A stretch of DNA of 41,120 nt, from NCBI RefSeq assembly GCF_000463075.2, contig NZ_AVAQ01000019.1, forward strand, positions 1 through 41,120. Direction: 5' to 3'. The notes below the pieces were generated by a model. The model saw nothing but the letters and a program-made list of their open reading frames with translations. It was not told the DNA's origin and did not search any database. The translations under genes were made by a program, and so were the position numbers. How positions within the stretch are numbered: the stretch's first letter is position 1; every line of letters starts with the position of its first letter. The DNA comes from Lactiplantibacillus plantarum EGD-AQ4. GTDB lineage: Bacteria; Bacillota; Bacilli; Lactobacillales; Lactobacillaceae. Positions 1 to 8,141 of this stretch are shown here, in pieces.

Positions 1-42
1 GAACGGCCACCTATCTGGGCGCAATTGACCGCCGAATATTAA
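1..42 (+). CDS. C-terminal end of a gene cut by the window edge
   Basis: Frame 1 is open from the first base to a TAA at 40-42, giving 13 residues that end in WAQLTAEY. The composition is compatible with a protein tail, but the stretch is too short to identify. It is called only because the frame is open to the edge and is followed by a long non-coding region. It could be chance. Confidence 0.35.
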   Translation, partial: ERPPIWAQLTAEY

Positions 43-424
43 GTGACTGTTCCTTTAGGCAAACTGTAAATCAGTATTTATGATGATTTATGGTATTTAA
101 TTGTCGACAAGCTGTCCAAAGATTAGTGCCTAATTTAAAGAAAGCCAGGCTTACAAGCGGACAATAAAATTGCCATTTGCACATGTTTTAGGGCTTTCGC
201 ATCCATGTCGACGAAAAAATTCTGCTAATGTCCAAAGCTGATGATTCATAGCTTTAAGCCACAGGTGTGGTAGCTTAAATATTACTGGAAGCTTTCTTAT
301 AGTGAATGTAAAAATGACTGTTCACTCGAAACCAACGACTAATCCAACCAAAAGTTGGGTCCGCACATGTCCGCCTTTCGAATACCTTCCAGCCGGCGTA
401 GGACGCGGTTACCACAGAAAGTTT

Positions 425-482
425 ACGCTAACTCGCACTGTTTCCAGCGGGTCTCAGCTGGTAGCACTTGAACTTAGAAAAT
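425..482. repeat. Intergenic repeat, copy A
   Basis: This stretch shares ordered blocks with 27301-27361: a GCT-AC-TCG block, then TTTC-AGCGG, GCTGG and TTGAACTT-AAAAT at nearly the same spacing. Both copies lie between genes. They look like two diverged members of a dispersed intergenic repeat family, function unknown. The match was made by eye over about 60 bases. Confidence 0.5.
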
Positions 483-644
483 AGCACGTTTTAACCATCT
501 TTAATGCGAAATAAGAACTAACATAGCGCGTTTCTGTATTGGTGTTTGGTATTAAGAGGGGCGGGACTAACTGAATAGCGGTACTCCAGTGTGCCTGGGC
601 CTGCAGTTACACCGAATAGTTACAGCATAAAAGGGATTATTAGA

Positions 645-665
645 TATGTAAAATGCTTATATTGA
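645..665 (+). promoter_or_regulatory. Conserved 21-bp leader motif, copy 1 (LysR gene 702)
   Basis: TATGTAAAA-NN-CTTATATTGA. The same 21 bp occurs at 2687-2707 with two mismatches, each time 36-42 bases before a paralogous LysR gene. This suggests a shared autoregulatory operator or promoter part, or simply common ancestry of the two leaders. Confidence 0.5.
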
Positions 666-701
666 CAAGCTATGATTTCATTTTATGAATAGGAGGATAT
701 G

Positions 702-1583
702 ATGGAGACACGGGTATTACACTATTTTTTGAAAATTGCACAGACGGGGACGATTTCACAAGCTGCGCGAGAATTGCACGTGACCCAACCGACCCTGAGT
801 CGCCAGCTACGCGCACTCGAAGCAGAACTGGGTACGCCCCTATTTATTAGAAAGCAGCACGCCATGGTTTTAACACCCGCGGGCAGTCAGTATCAGTCTT
901 CGGCACGTCAAATCTTGGCGATGGTCGATCGGGCAAAGCAGGGCGTCCAACAATCAAACGATGAATTAGTCGGGACAATCGCAATCGGGTGTATCCAGGC
1001 CAACGCTGCTCAGTTGATGGCAGCGGCAATCACGCAATTTCACCATCAGCACCCTGCGGTCAAGTTTGAATTATACGACCTAGATAGTACGGATATTAAT
1101 GAGCGTCTGGATCAGGGATTGATTGATCTTGGGCTCGTACTCAAACCCAACGAAACTGAAAAATATCATCGGTATAATCTGAATCTGGAAGATCGTTGGG
1201 GCGTCGTGGTGGCGAAGGCAAGTCAATTCGCGCAACAAACAGATATGCGTCTGGCTATGTTAAAAAAATTGCCACTATTAGTGACGCGCAATGCGTTGGT
1301 TCAATCAGAACTGAGTGAAATTTTGGGCCTACCTGTTGACCATTTGAACATTGTGGGGACGCAGAATTTAGTGACCACTTCACTGTATCTCGCCCAACAA
1401 GGGGTGGCGTTTCCATTATGTGCTGGTGGGGCCTTCATCCAAGATACTGCGGATTTGAAATTCATACCACTGCACGGGGCACGGCCAATCAAGCAGCAGT
1501 TGATTTGGTCGAAGCAACGGGCCACAACTGATGCGGTGACTGAATTTATACGCGTATTTGAAGCAATCGATCAGCATGATTGA
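702..1583 (+). CDS. LysR-family transcriptional regulator (copy 1)
   Basis: 293-residue LysR-type regulator. The N-terminal winged helix-turn-helix (about residues 1-60) holds the family signature around AARELHVTQPTLSRQLRALE and PLFIR; the rest is a periplasmic-binding-protein-like effector domain. Two adjacent ATGs exist (699 and 702). The second is chosen because AGGAGG at 691-696 is five bases upstream of it and the paralogue at 2750 starts with the same METRVLHYF. It is convergent with the AKR gene 1667-2566, with a shared terminator between them. It is a clear paralogue of the regulator at 2750, so this looks like a duplicated LysR/AKR module. The effector is unknown; in such LysR/AKR pairs it is often an aldehyde or redox signal (inference). 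Confidence 0.93.
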   Translation: METRVLHYFLKIAQTGTISQAARELHVTQPTLSRQLRALEAELGTPLFIRKQHAMVLTPAGSQYQSSARQILAMVDRAKQGVQQSNDELVGTIAIGCIQANAAQLMAAAITQFHHQHPAVKFELYDLDSTDINERLDQGLIDLGLVLKPNETEKYHRYNLNLEDRWGVVVAKASQFAQQTDMRLAMLKKLPLLVTRNALVQSELSEILGLPVDHLNIVGTQNLVTTSLYLAQQGVAFPLCAGGAFIQDTADLKFIPLHGARPIKQQLIWSKQRATTDAVTEFIRVFEAIDQHD

Positions 1584-1597
1584 ATCTCGTCCTATTA

Positions 1598-1643
1598 AAA
1601 AAGCCGTCACAAGAATTATCGTCAATTCTTGTGACGGCTTTTT
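1598..1643. terminator. Bidirectional rho-independent terminator
   Basis: A 20-bp stem (AAAAAGCCGTCACAAGAATT with its complement) has a 6-base loop, with a T run on one strand and an A run on the other. It lies between the converging LysR and AKR genes and serves both. Confidence 0.93.
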
Positions 1644-1666
1644 AGGCATTCCCACCACTAATCCTG

Positions 1667-2566
1667 TCAAACCCGACCATTTGCTGATTCAGAATCTGAA
1701 TTCGCGTCGATCAAGTCCATGTAATGTTGCGTCGCTGCCAACGAATGGCGGTCTGGCGACAACCAATGTTCGCGATCTAAGGCCGCTAATTGATGCATGT
1801 CGGTCGACGTTAAGGTGAAGTCCCACAGCGCCTGATTTTCATGCATTCGCGTGGCATGGACAGTTTTCGGAATCACAATTGCGCCCAGTTGTGTGAGATA
1901 ACGCAGAAGAATCTGTGCGGGTGTCTTGCCATGTTGGTGAGATAGTTGTTGCACGGTGGGTTCTGCAAACAGTTGGGCGGGGGCTTCACCGAACGGCGCC
2001 CATGCTTCTAGAGCGATACCAGCACTTTGTTGATAGCGGCGTAGCGGTGCTTGCTGCTGGTATAGATTGAGTTCCACTTGGTTAACGGCTGGTTGAATGG
2101 ACATCTGATGACTGAGGTCTAGTAGCTGTCCGGCATCAAAGTTCGAGACACCAATCGTGCGTACTAGACCGGCAGTGACCAGCTGTTCTAATCCGCGGTA
2201 AGCACCATAATAATCACCATAAGGCTCGTGTAGTAGGACCAAGTCTAAGTAATCTAAGTGCAAACGGGTAAGCGATTTTTTAACGGATTCAATCGTCTGC
2301 TGCTGACCATAAGCGGTTAACCAGACTTTAGTGGTAATGAACAACTCGTCTCTGGGTACCGCAGCGACCCGTAGCGCAGCGCCAACTGCCGCCTCATTTT
2401 GATACACTTGTGCAGTATCAATGAGCCGATAGCCACTGTGTAATGCGGACAACACGGCTTGTTTGCAAGTGTTGAAATCTGTCATTTGAAAGACACCTAA
2501 GCCTTCCTGAGGAATAAGCCGGTGATTGTTCAAAGTGAGACTAGGAATCGTCGTTGCATCAGCCAA
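1667..2566 (-). CDS. Aldo/keto reductase (AKR5, 2,5-diketogluconate reductase-like)
   Basis: NAD(P)H-dependent reductase of carbonyl compounds with a TIM-barrel fold, about 299 residues. The catalytic tetrad is visible (numbered from the TTG start): D50 and Y55 in LIDTAQVY, K80 in TTKVW, H113 in LLHEP. GVSNFD and a C-terminal IPKTV...RMHEN cofactor motif also match the family. An ATG at 2587 extends it by 7 codons but has no ribosome site. Inside that extension AGAAGGAAGTGACC sits 8 bases before TTG 2566, so TTG is the likelier start. It is divergent from the LysR gene at 2750, the classical arrangement for a LysR regulator and its target. Physiological substrate not deducible. Confidence 0.9.
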   Translation of the reverse strand: MADATTIPSLTLNNHRLIPQEGLGVFQMTDFNTCKQAVLSALHSGYRLIDTAQVYQNEAAVGAALRVAAVPRDELFITTKVWLTAYGQQQTIESVKKSLTRLHLDYLDLVLLHEPYGDYYGAYRGLEQLVTAGLVRTIGVSNFDAGQLLDLSHQMSIQPAVNQVELNLYQQQAPLRRYQQSAGIALEAWAPFGEAPAQLFAEPTVQQLSHQHGKTPAQILLRYLTQLGAIVIPKTVHATRMHENQALWDFTLTSTDMHQLAALDREHWLSPDRHSLAATQHYMDLIDANSDSESANGRV

Positions 2567-2653
2567 ATTGGTCACTTCCTTCTCCATTCATTGGCATGTA
2601 TGTCAATCGCGGTGTCGGTCGTTGTGTTTCGACAACCGATGGGGTGTTCGCTT

Positions 2654-2682
2654 TTGACACCTTCAAGGATAGTCATTATGAT
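2654..2682 (+). promoter_or_regulatory. Sigma-A-type promoter of LysR gene 2750
   Basis: TTGACA (2654-2659), 17-bp spacer, TATGAT (2677-2682). Transcription would start near 2690, inside the conserved 21-bp motif at 2687-2707, which suits autorepression. It lies in the divergent LysR/AKR interval. Confidence 0.7.
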
Positions 2683-2686
2683 AACC

Positions 2687-2707
2687 TATGTAAAAGACTT
2701 ATATTGA
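2687..2707 (+). promoter_or_regulatory. Conserved 21-bp leader motif, copy 2 (LysR gene 2750)
   Basis: TATGTAAAA-GA-CTTATATTGA, 19 of 21 bases identical with 645-665. It overlaps the expected transcription start of the promoter at 2654-2682. Candidate operator for one or both LysR paralogues. Confidence 0.5.
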
Positions 2708-2749
2708 ATCGATAACGTTACCCAAAATGAATATTAGGAGGCCGCGCAG

Positions 2750-3634
2750 ATGGAAACACGAGTACTACACTATTTTTTAACAATTGCTCGCCTAGGAACG
2801 ATTTCTGCTGCTGCTCGCGAATTACACGTCGCCCAACCGACGCTGAGTCGACAAATTCAACAATTGGAGGAACAACTGGACACCAGCTTGTTCATTCGCG
2901 AACGTCGACGGATGGTCCTAACCAAAGCTGGGATGGCCTATCAGATTCGCGTTCAGCAGATTTTGATTGAACTTGAGCGTGCGAACCAAGTTGCTGCGGC
3001 GACCAATAATGATAGTTTGACGGGGCGTGTGGGGATCGGCTGTGTTGAATCAACGGTGACCAAATTTTTGATTCCTGAATTGGCCCATTTTCACCACGAG
3101 TATCCCCAAGTTCAAATCGAGCTGTATGATGCCGAGGGTGAAACCATTAAAGAACGCTTGGACCGTGGTAGCTTAGAAGTCGGCATCGTATCAACGCCCA
3201 TCAGCACTGCGAAATACCACACCCGTCAGCTGCCAGTCGTCGACCGCTGGGGGGTTGCGGTTCCCACGGGTAGTGCCTTGAGTCGGCAGTCAACCATAAC
3301 GATTGACCAGTTAGCCACCAAACCAGTCATTATTCCGCAGCGGTCACTGATTCATGATGAACTCAATGACTGGTTGGAATCTGCCACGTCTTCGTTAGTC
3401 GTGAAGGGCACGGCTAATTTATTGACGAATGCCGCTTATTTGGCCCAAGCCGGAGTCGGCTACCTGATTTGTATTGAAGGGGCGCCATTACCGCCTCAAG
3501 CAGGCTTAACTTTTATCCCGTTCAGTCCAATCCATGAACAGAAACACTTCTTGATTTGGCGCAAGAATGCCGTGCTTAGTGCGCCCGCTGAACGGTTGAT
3601 TACTCAAATCTGTGATCATCTCGATAACCAGTGA
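2750..3634 (+). CDS. LysR-family transcriptional regulator (copy 2)
   Basis: 294-residue LysR regulator, paralogous with 702-1583 along its whole length; both begin METRVLHYFL and keep AARELHV-QPTLSRQ and LFIRE/K. The helix-turn-helix is in the first 60 residues, followed by a substrate-binding-like domain with matching landmarks (IGCV near residue 100, DRWGV near 163). The ribosome site AGGAGG lies about 10 bases before ATG 2750. It is divergent from AKR 1667-2566 and followed by a second AKR at 3790 on the same strand, so it may control either or both. Confidence 0.93.
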   Translation: METRVLHYFLTIARLGTISAAARELHVAQPTLSRQIQQLEEQLDTSLFIRERRRMVLTKAGMAYQIRVQQILIELERANQVAAATNNDSLTGRVGIGCVESTVTKFLIPELAHFHHEYPQVQIELYDAEGETIKERLDRGSLEVGIVSTPISTAKYHTRQLPVVDRWGVAVPTGSALSRQSTITIDQLATKPVIIPQRSLIHDELNDWLESATSSLVVKGTANLLTNAAYLAQAGVGYLICIEGAPLPPQAGLTFIPFSPIHEQKHFLIWRKNAVLSAPAERLITQICDHLDNQ

Positions 3635-3789
3635 CTGGTTGTCAGATAACAGGCTGATTATTAAAACGACTAGATTCACGTAAACTATGCAGATTGGTAA
3701 TACTTGGCTATTTGAACAAAGCATTTTACGCCGGCCGATAACCGCGGTTAAATAGACTTATCAGTAGACGTTGAAGGGAGTTATCGCAG

Positions 3790-4815
3790 ATGGAATATCG
3801 ACAATTGGGCACGTCAGACTTACAAGTTTCGTCGATTGCACTCGGTTGCATGGGTTTCGGTACGGGAAGTGGGGATGATATCAACCAGCGCTCGTGGGCA
3901 GTCGGTCAGCAACAAGCCGACCAAGTCTTACAACGGGCGGTTGACTTAGGCATCAACTTTTTTGACACCGCGCCGGTTTATCAAGCAGGCGCGAGCGAAC
4001 GTGTCTTGGGGCGGGGATTGCAACAATTCCCCCGTGATCAAGTGATTCTCGCAACCAAGTTTACCAACCGAACGACGCAAGAAATCAATGACCATGTCAG
4101 CGGGCGTGAACACATCTTGCGTTCACTTGATCAGAGTTTGACCAACCTGCAGACGGATTACATTGACCTGTACGTCTATCATATCTGGGACTGGCTCACA
4201 CCGATGGCCGACATCATGGCTGGATTAAACGAAGCCGTTAAGTCCGGTAAGGTCCGCTATCTGGGCATCTCAAATGCATATGCTTGGCAGATTGCACAAA
4301 TCAACGCGTTTGCGGCGCAGTATGACTACCCACAATTCGTTTCCATTCAGAGCCACTATAATTTAATTTATCGCGAAGATGAGCGCGAACTATTTACCTA
4401 CGCCCATGAAAATCAGCTGGCAACCACGCCGTATAGTCCGCTGGCGAGTGGCCGCTTAGCGCACCCGTTTGGCACTGAAACGACGCGGCGTCAAGATGCG
4501 TTCTCTGAGACAAAGTATGGCGCGACGGTCGATATTGATAAACCTGTGATTACGCGCGTTGAAGAATTGGCACAGCGGCATCACGTCTCGATGGCCGCAA
4601 TTAATTTGGCCTGGCTCCAACAACGCGTCACGGCCCCTATTATTGGTGCAACCAAACCGCACCATTTGGACGCAGTGGCAGAAGCAGCGGACCTCCAGTT
4701 GACGCCGGCTGAAGTGCGTTACTTAGAAGAACCATATCAGCCCCACGATTTGGAAGGCGTGATGGCGGATAATCGCTCGCGCGAACACAATTGGAATCAG
4801 TATTCAGGTCAGTAG
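3790..4815 (+). CDS. Aldo/keto reductase (YajO/YghZ-like)
   Basis: 341-residue AKR of the longer class that acts on aldehydes and sugar-derived carbonyls. The N-terminus EYRQLGTSDLQVSSIALGCMGFG is typical (glycine-rich first strand). Catalytic residues are D59 and Y64 in FFDTAPVY, K90 in LATKF and H131 in YVYHIWD; GISNA and a late IIGATKPHHLDAV segment fit the NADP site. A GAAGGGAG ribosome site precedes ATG 3790. It is only distantly related to the AKR at 1667. Its position right after the LysR gene suggests the same regulon. Substrate not deducible. Confidence 0.92.
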   Translation: MEYRQLGTSDLQVSSIALGCMGFGTGSGDDINQRSWAVGQQQADQVLQRAVDLGINFFDTAPVYQAGASERVLGRGLQQFPRDQVILATKFTNRTTQEINDHVSGREHILRSLDQSLTNLQTDYIDLYVYHIWDWLTPMADIMAGLNEAVKSGKVRYLGISNAYAWQIAQINAFAAQYDYPQFVSIQSHYNLIYREDERELFTYAHENQLATTPYSPLASGRLAHPFGTETTRRQDAFSETKYGATVDIDKPVITRVEELAQRHHVSMAAINLAWLQQRVTAPIIGATKPHHLDAVAEAADLQLTPAEVRYLEEPYQPHDLEGVMADNRSREHNWNQYSGQ

Positions 4816-4856
4816 CGATGAGCATGGTTGTTGGAAAACACTGAATAGCTGGTTTG

Positions 4857-4880
4857 GGGGCAGTTTGATGCCCCTGGTTT
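4857..4880 (+). terminator. Weak hairpin after the AKR gene
   Basis: GGGGCA-gtttga-TGCCCC hairpin followed by a poor T-containing tail (TGGTTTGA). It may end the AKR transcript before the tandem MerR-type promoters. The tail is weak, so confidence is low. Confidence 0.35.
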
Positions 4881-4912
4881 GATCAATGAGACATGCTAAT
4901 AAAACAAATTGC

Positions 4913-4943
4913 TTGACTTAAAGTTAACTTGAACCTTTAGACT
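4913..4943 (+). promoter_or_regulatory. MerR-type promoter P1 (19-bp spacer)
   Basis: TTGACT (4913-4918), spacer of exactly 19 bp, TAGACT (4938-4943). The spacer holds the palindrome AAGTTAACTT in the extended form CTTAAAGT-TA-ACTTGAA. An over-long spacer with a central dyad is the hallmark of promoters activated by MerR-family proteins through DNA untwisting. The same arms occur at 34383-34413 next to the MerR gene. P1 lies exactly 100 bp upstream of P2. Confidence 0.75.
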
Positions 4944-5012
4944 GATTAACAGGTTCTGCAAGTGCCGTTGTCGCTGTTTTGCCCAATGACGTGTGGTAAT
5001 CGAACGAGTTGC

Positions 5013-5043
5013 TTGATTTAAAGTTAACTTGACCGCGTAGACT
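5013..5043 (+). promoter_or_regulatory. MerR-type promoter P2 (19-bp spacer)
   Basis: TTGATT (5013-5018), 19-bp spacer, TAGACT (5038-5043), with the same TAAAGTTAACTTGA core as P1. Flanking bases are also similar (TAAT-nnn-AC-nnn-TTGCTTGA), so this looks like a local duplication of one promoter. It drives the DUF3737/C-S lyase pair starting at 5097. Confidence 0.75.
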
Positions 5044-5096
5044 GGCAACAAGCCCTACAGGTAAGGATGATTTATGATAAAGGAGATTTATTTTAA

Positions 5097-5963
5097 TTGA
5101 AGACAATCAATCAAGACTATTTGACGGGTGAACGGGCGTTGTTCAAAGCTCGTGACCTCGAAATTAACAATACGACGTTCGCGGACGGTGAATCGCCGTT
5201 AAAGGAAAGTCGCAATATTCAGTTGAATCAACCCATTTTCAAGTGGAAATATCCACTGTGGTATAGCGAGCACGTGACGGTCGACCGCGGATTATTTGAA
5301 ACGATGTCCCGTTCTGGCATCTGGTATACCAAGGACATCACGATTACGAACAGTACGCTTCAGGCGCCTAAGCTCTTTCGGCGGGCCAGCCAAATTAAGT
5401 TAGCGCACGTTCATTTCTCTGATGCGGAAGAAACCTTGTGGAACTGTCAGGATATCACCTTGACGGATGTGCAAGCAGCCGGGGATTATTTTGGCATGAA
5501 TAGCCAGAATATTCGAGTCGACGGCTTCAACTTGGTTGGTAACTATGCGTTTGATGGCGCTAAGAATGTGGAAATCCACAACGCCACGCTGATGACCAAG
5601 GACGCGCTCTGGAATTGCGAAAATGTGACGGTCTACGATTCACAAATTATTGGTGAATATCTGGGCTGGAATTCTAAGAACGTTCGTTTCGTTAACTGTA
5701 CGATTGAAAGCGACCAGGGCTTATGCTACATGGATAACGTCAAGCTGGAGAATTGCACGTTGCTCAATACCGACTTAGCGTTTGAATATTGTCGGGATAT
5801 CGACGCAGACATCGTTTCCAGCATTGATAGCGTGAAGAATCCCATTAGTGGCCGTATTCATGCGCAAGCCATCGGTCAAATCATCATGGACGATGCCGAA
5901 ATCGACCCGCATCAGACGCTGATTAGTGTTGAACAAGAAAGCCGTGCACCGCATGCCGTTTGA
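5097..5963 (+). CDS. DUF3737 family protein, predicted right-handed beta-helix
   Basis: 288 residues, full length for DUF3737, a family of unknown biochemical role common in Firmicutes. The sequence is a series of about 20-residue repeats with alternating N/D and short hydrophobic strands (I-T-NSTL, I-LTDVQ, V-IHNATL, V-FVNCTI, V-LENCTL), as in a pectate-lyase-like parallel beta-helix. Three LW or GW elements recur (LWNC, LWNC, LGWN). No signal peptide, so probably cytoplasmic. The start is TTG 5097, with AAAGGAGA 11 bases upstream and no in-frame ATG nearby. It overlaps the next gene by 11 bases, so the two are probably translationally coupled, and both lie behind tandem MerR-type promoters. 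Confidence 0.88.
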   Translation: MKTINQDYLTGERALFKARDLEINNTTFADGESPLKESRNIQLNQPIFKWKYPLWYSEHVTVDRGLFETMSRSGIWYTKDITITNSTLQAPKLFRRASQIKLAHVHFSDAEETLWNCQDITLTDVQAAGDYFGMNSQNIRVDGFNLVGNYAFDGAKNVEIHNATLMTKDALWNCENVTVYDSQIIGEYLGWNSKNVRFVNCTIESDQGLCYMDNVKLENCTLLNTDLAFEYCRDIDADIVSSIDSVKNPISGRIHAQAIGQIIMDDAEIDPHQTLISVEQESRAPHAV

Positions 5964-7125
5964 TTTTGAGACTGTACTTGATCGGCGCCACACCAATTCG
6001 GTCAAGTGGGACGTCGCTGATAACGAACTCCCAATGTGGGTAGCGGACATGGATTTTCAGACCGCACCAGCGATTCAAGCGGCGTTGAGTAAACGTGCGC
6101 AATTCGGCGTCTTCGGCTACGAAGAAGTCCCAACGGCCTATTATCAGGCCGTTGCTGACTGGTGGGCCACTGAGCACCATTTCCGGCCCCAAGTCGACTG
6201 GCTGATGTTCTGTACCGGCGTCGTTCCGGCGATTTCATCGATCGTTCGTAAAATGACGGCGGTCGGGGACAACGTGCTGGTGCAGGCCCCCGTTTATAAT
6301 ATTTTTTATCATTCGATTGAAAATAACGGCCGGCACACCTTGAGCAGCGACCTCGTTAGCCAGGATGACCAATACGCAATCGATTGGGCTGATTTGACGG
6401 CGAAGCTAGCTGATCCACTGACGACGATGATGATTATCTGCAACCCGCAAAATCCGATCGGTATCGTGTGGTCACGGGAGACCCTGCAACGGATTGGGGA
6501 ACTTTGTTTGAAGTATCATGTGCTGGTCGTCGCGGATGAGATTCACTGTGACTTAACACTCAACGGCAACGACTACACGCCGTTTGCATCGCTGACTGAG
6601 CCAGTTGCGCATAACAGTATCAGCTGTGTGTCACCAAGCAAGACGTTCAACGTGGCGGCATTGCACGGGGCGACCTTGATTATTCCGGACGATCACGTGC
6701 GGGCGTTGGTGAGTCGCGGCATTAACAACGATGAGCTTGCAGAGCCGAATTCGTTTGCGATACCCGCTAGCATTGCGGCGTACACCGAGGGCCACGACTG
6801 GCTGCATGCGTTGCGAACGAAACTAGCGGCTAATCAGCACCAAGTCCAGGCGTTCCTGGCGACTGAATTACCGCAAGTCCGGTTAATTGAAGCGCAGGCC
6901 ACCTACCTATTATGGTTGGATGTGAGTCAGGTCACGAGCGATAGTACGGCCTTAGCGACGTTTATTCGTCAGCAAACGGGGCTCTTTTTATCCGCGGGCG
7001 GTGTTTACCGCGGGAATGGTGACCGTTTCTTACGGTTAAACGTGGCTTGCCCGACAAGTACGTTGACGGATGGTCTCCAGCGGCTAAAAGCCGGCATAAC
7101 CGGGTATCAGCAGGCGCAGGCCTAA
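5953..7125 (+). CDS. MalY/PatB-type PLP-dependent C-S lyase (aminotransferase fold I)
   Basis: 390-residue fold-type I PLP enzyme. Family features: MPFDFETVLDRR and WDV...PMWVADMDF at the N-terminus, CNPQNPIG (N164), VVADEIHCDL (D195) and the Schiff-base lysine K230 in SPSKTFN, which distinguishes the MalY/PatB cystathionine beta-lyase group from ordinary aminotransferases. Predicted reaction: beta-elimination of cystathionine or cysteine S-conjugates to a thiol, pyruvate and ammonia. A GTG at 5926 would add 9 residues without a ribosome site; ATG 5953 matches the family N-terminus. It overlaps the stop of the DUF3737 gene. Confidence 0.92.
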   Translation: MPFDFETVLDRRHTNSVKWDVADNELPMWVADMDFQTAPAIQAALSKRAQFGVFGYEEVPTAYYQAVADWWATEHHFRPQVDWLMFCTGVVPAISSIVRKMTAVGDNVLVQAPVYNIFYHSIENNGRHTLSSDLVSQDDQYAIDWADLTAKLADPLTTMMIICNPQNPIGIVWSRETLQRIGELCLKYHVLVVADEIHCDLTLNGNDYTPFASLTEPVAHNSISCVSPSKTFNVAALHGATLIIPDDHVRALVSRGINNDELAEPNSFAIPASIAAYTEGHDWLHALRTKLAANQHQVQAFLATELPQVRLIEAQATYLLWLDVSQVTSDSTALATFIRQQTGLFLSAGGVYRGNGDRFLRLNVACPTSTLTDGLQRLKAGITGYQQAQA

Positions 7126-7264
7126 ATCTAATCGGCGCGTATCGGGTGCATTTCTATCAGGATTTCGCTATCATTGAGATAAGCTGATTTGACTGCAAGT
7201 GGCAGAATCAACGACGTCATTGTGTTGCGTCAAATCAAAATTGAAGAAACGGGTGGTGAAATCC

Positions 7265-7858
7265 ATGGAAATTGGAATTGTCGGTGCCGGAACCGTGGGC
7301 AGCGTGTTAGCTAAAACGTTCGCGCGGGGTGACCACCAAGTCAAATTAAGTCGACACAGTGGTGCCGCTAGTTTGGCCCCACGGCGCGCAGAATTTCCGG
7401 CTAACGTCGCTTTCGTAGAAGTGACAGCCGCACTACAGCAACCGTTAGTGATACTTGCCGTACCATTTGAGCAAGCACCAACGGTATTAGGACAGGTTGC
7501 TGACTATGATCAGCGGATCGTCATCGATGCAACCAACCAGTTTACGGCTGATTTCAAGAAAATCAAGACGGCACCGTTTACCGGGAGCGAAGTGGTGGCA
7601 CGGGCTGCTAATAATGCCCGTGTAATCAAGGCATTTAACACGCTGCCACCAGAATTTATGGACGGCCATGTCGATGGTCCTGGCAAGCGGGTCTTGTTCT
7701 ATGCGGGTGATGACGTGGCTGCTAAGAAGGAATTCGCGGCGCTCGTGCGGCCATTGAACTTTCGACCAATCAATCTCGGTAAACTCCGCCATGGCGGCAG
7801 TGTGATGCAAGTCGGTGGTGGCCTCGGTAATACGCATTTTGTTCAGATTGATGAATAG
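7265..7858 (+). CDS. NADPH-dependent F420 reductase-like Rossmann protein
   Basis: 197 residues with an N-terminal Rossmann motif GIVGAGTVGS (residues 4-13) and the F420_oxidored fold (VILAVPFEQ, IDATNQ, VIKAFNTL, FYAGDD). These short homologues in bacteria without F420 are usually called NADP oxidoreductases of unknown substrate; I infer redox function only. ATG 7265 is preceded by GGGTGGTGA. A longer reading from 7199 has no ribosome site. It lies 139 bp after the C-S lyase gene, possibly in its transcript. A terminator follows at 7904. Confidence 0.88.
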   Translation: MEIGIVGAGTVGSVLAKTFARGDHQVKLSRHSGAASLAPRRAEFPANVAFVEVTAALQQPLVILAVPFEQAPTVLGQVADYDQRIVIDATNQFTADFKKIKTAPFTGSEVVARAANNARVIKAFNTLPPEFMDGHVDGPGKRVLFYAGDDVAAKKEFAALVRPLNFRPINLGKLRHGGSVMQVGGGLGNTHFVQIDE

Positions 7859-7903
7859 GGCTTGGATGTTGATGAAAGTCAGCTAGAGCCCAGTTGGATT
7901 GCT

Positions 7904-7944
7904 AAAACGGCATGATTCCAGTTTGTGGGAATCGTGCCGTTTTT
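7904..7944 (+). terminator. Rho-independent terminator
   Basis: AAAACGGCATGATTCC pairs with GGAATCGTGCCGTTTT around a short loop, with a T run. It ends the 5097-7858 transcription unit. Confidence 0.88.
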
Positions 7945-8072
7945 GGCATTCAATTATTTTGGAAATGGATGACTGATGTTGAGGCGCGATTGCACCCAGC
8001 AGGTGGTTGAGTGAAATCATTGGCTATCATGATTTTACACAAGAACTTAGGCCTAATCGGATTGCATCTCGC

Positions 8073-8132
8073 AAAAAAAGAACGGCCTCTTCACCAGAAC
8101 AACCGTAATCTATCTTGGTGAAGGAGCCGTTC
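8073..8132 (-). terminator. Rho-independent terminator of the Rgg-like gene
   Basis: On the minus strand GAACGGCTCCTTCACCA pairs with TGGTGAAGAGGCCGTTC (one mismatch pair) around a loop of about 25 bases, followed by seven T. It lies immediately downstream of the stop at 8142. Confidence 0.85.
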
Positions 8133-8141
8133 ATCAACATT

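Larger units (their letters stand above)
43..701. other. Long intergenic region upstream of the first LysR gene
   Basis: No ORF here has a ribosome site. A 60-codon frame at 302-484 exists but lacks a Shine-Dalgarno sequence and overlaps a stretch (425-482) that resembles 27301-27361, so it is better read as a dispersed non-coding repeat than as a gene. The 3' end carries a 21-bp motif shared with the second LysR leader (645-665) and the AGGAGG of the LysR gene. Confidence 0.6.

Noticed and set aside
302-484. 60-codon frame MNVKMTVHSK...
   Set aside because: No ribosome site, and it overlaps a non-coding repeat shared with 27301-27361.
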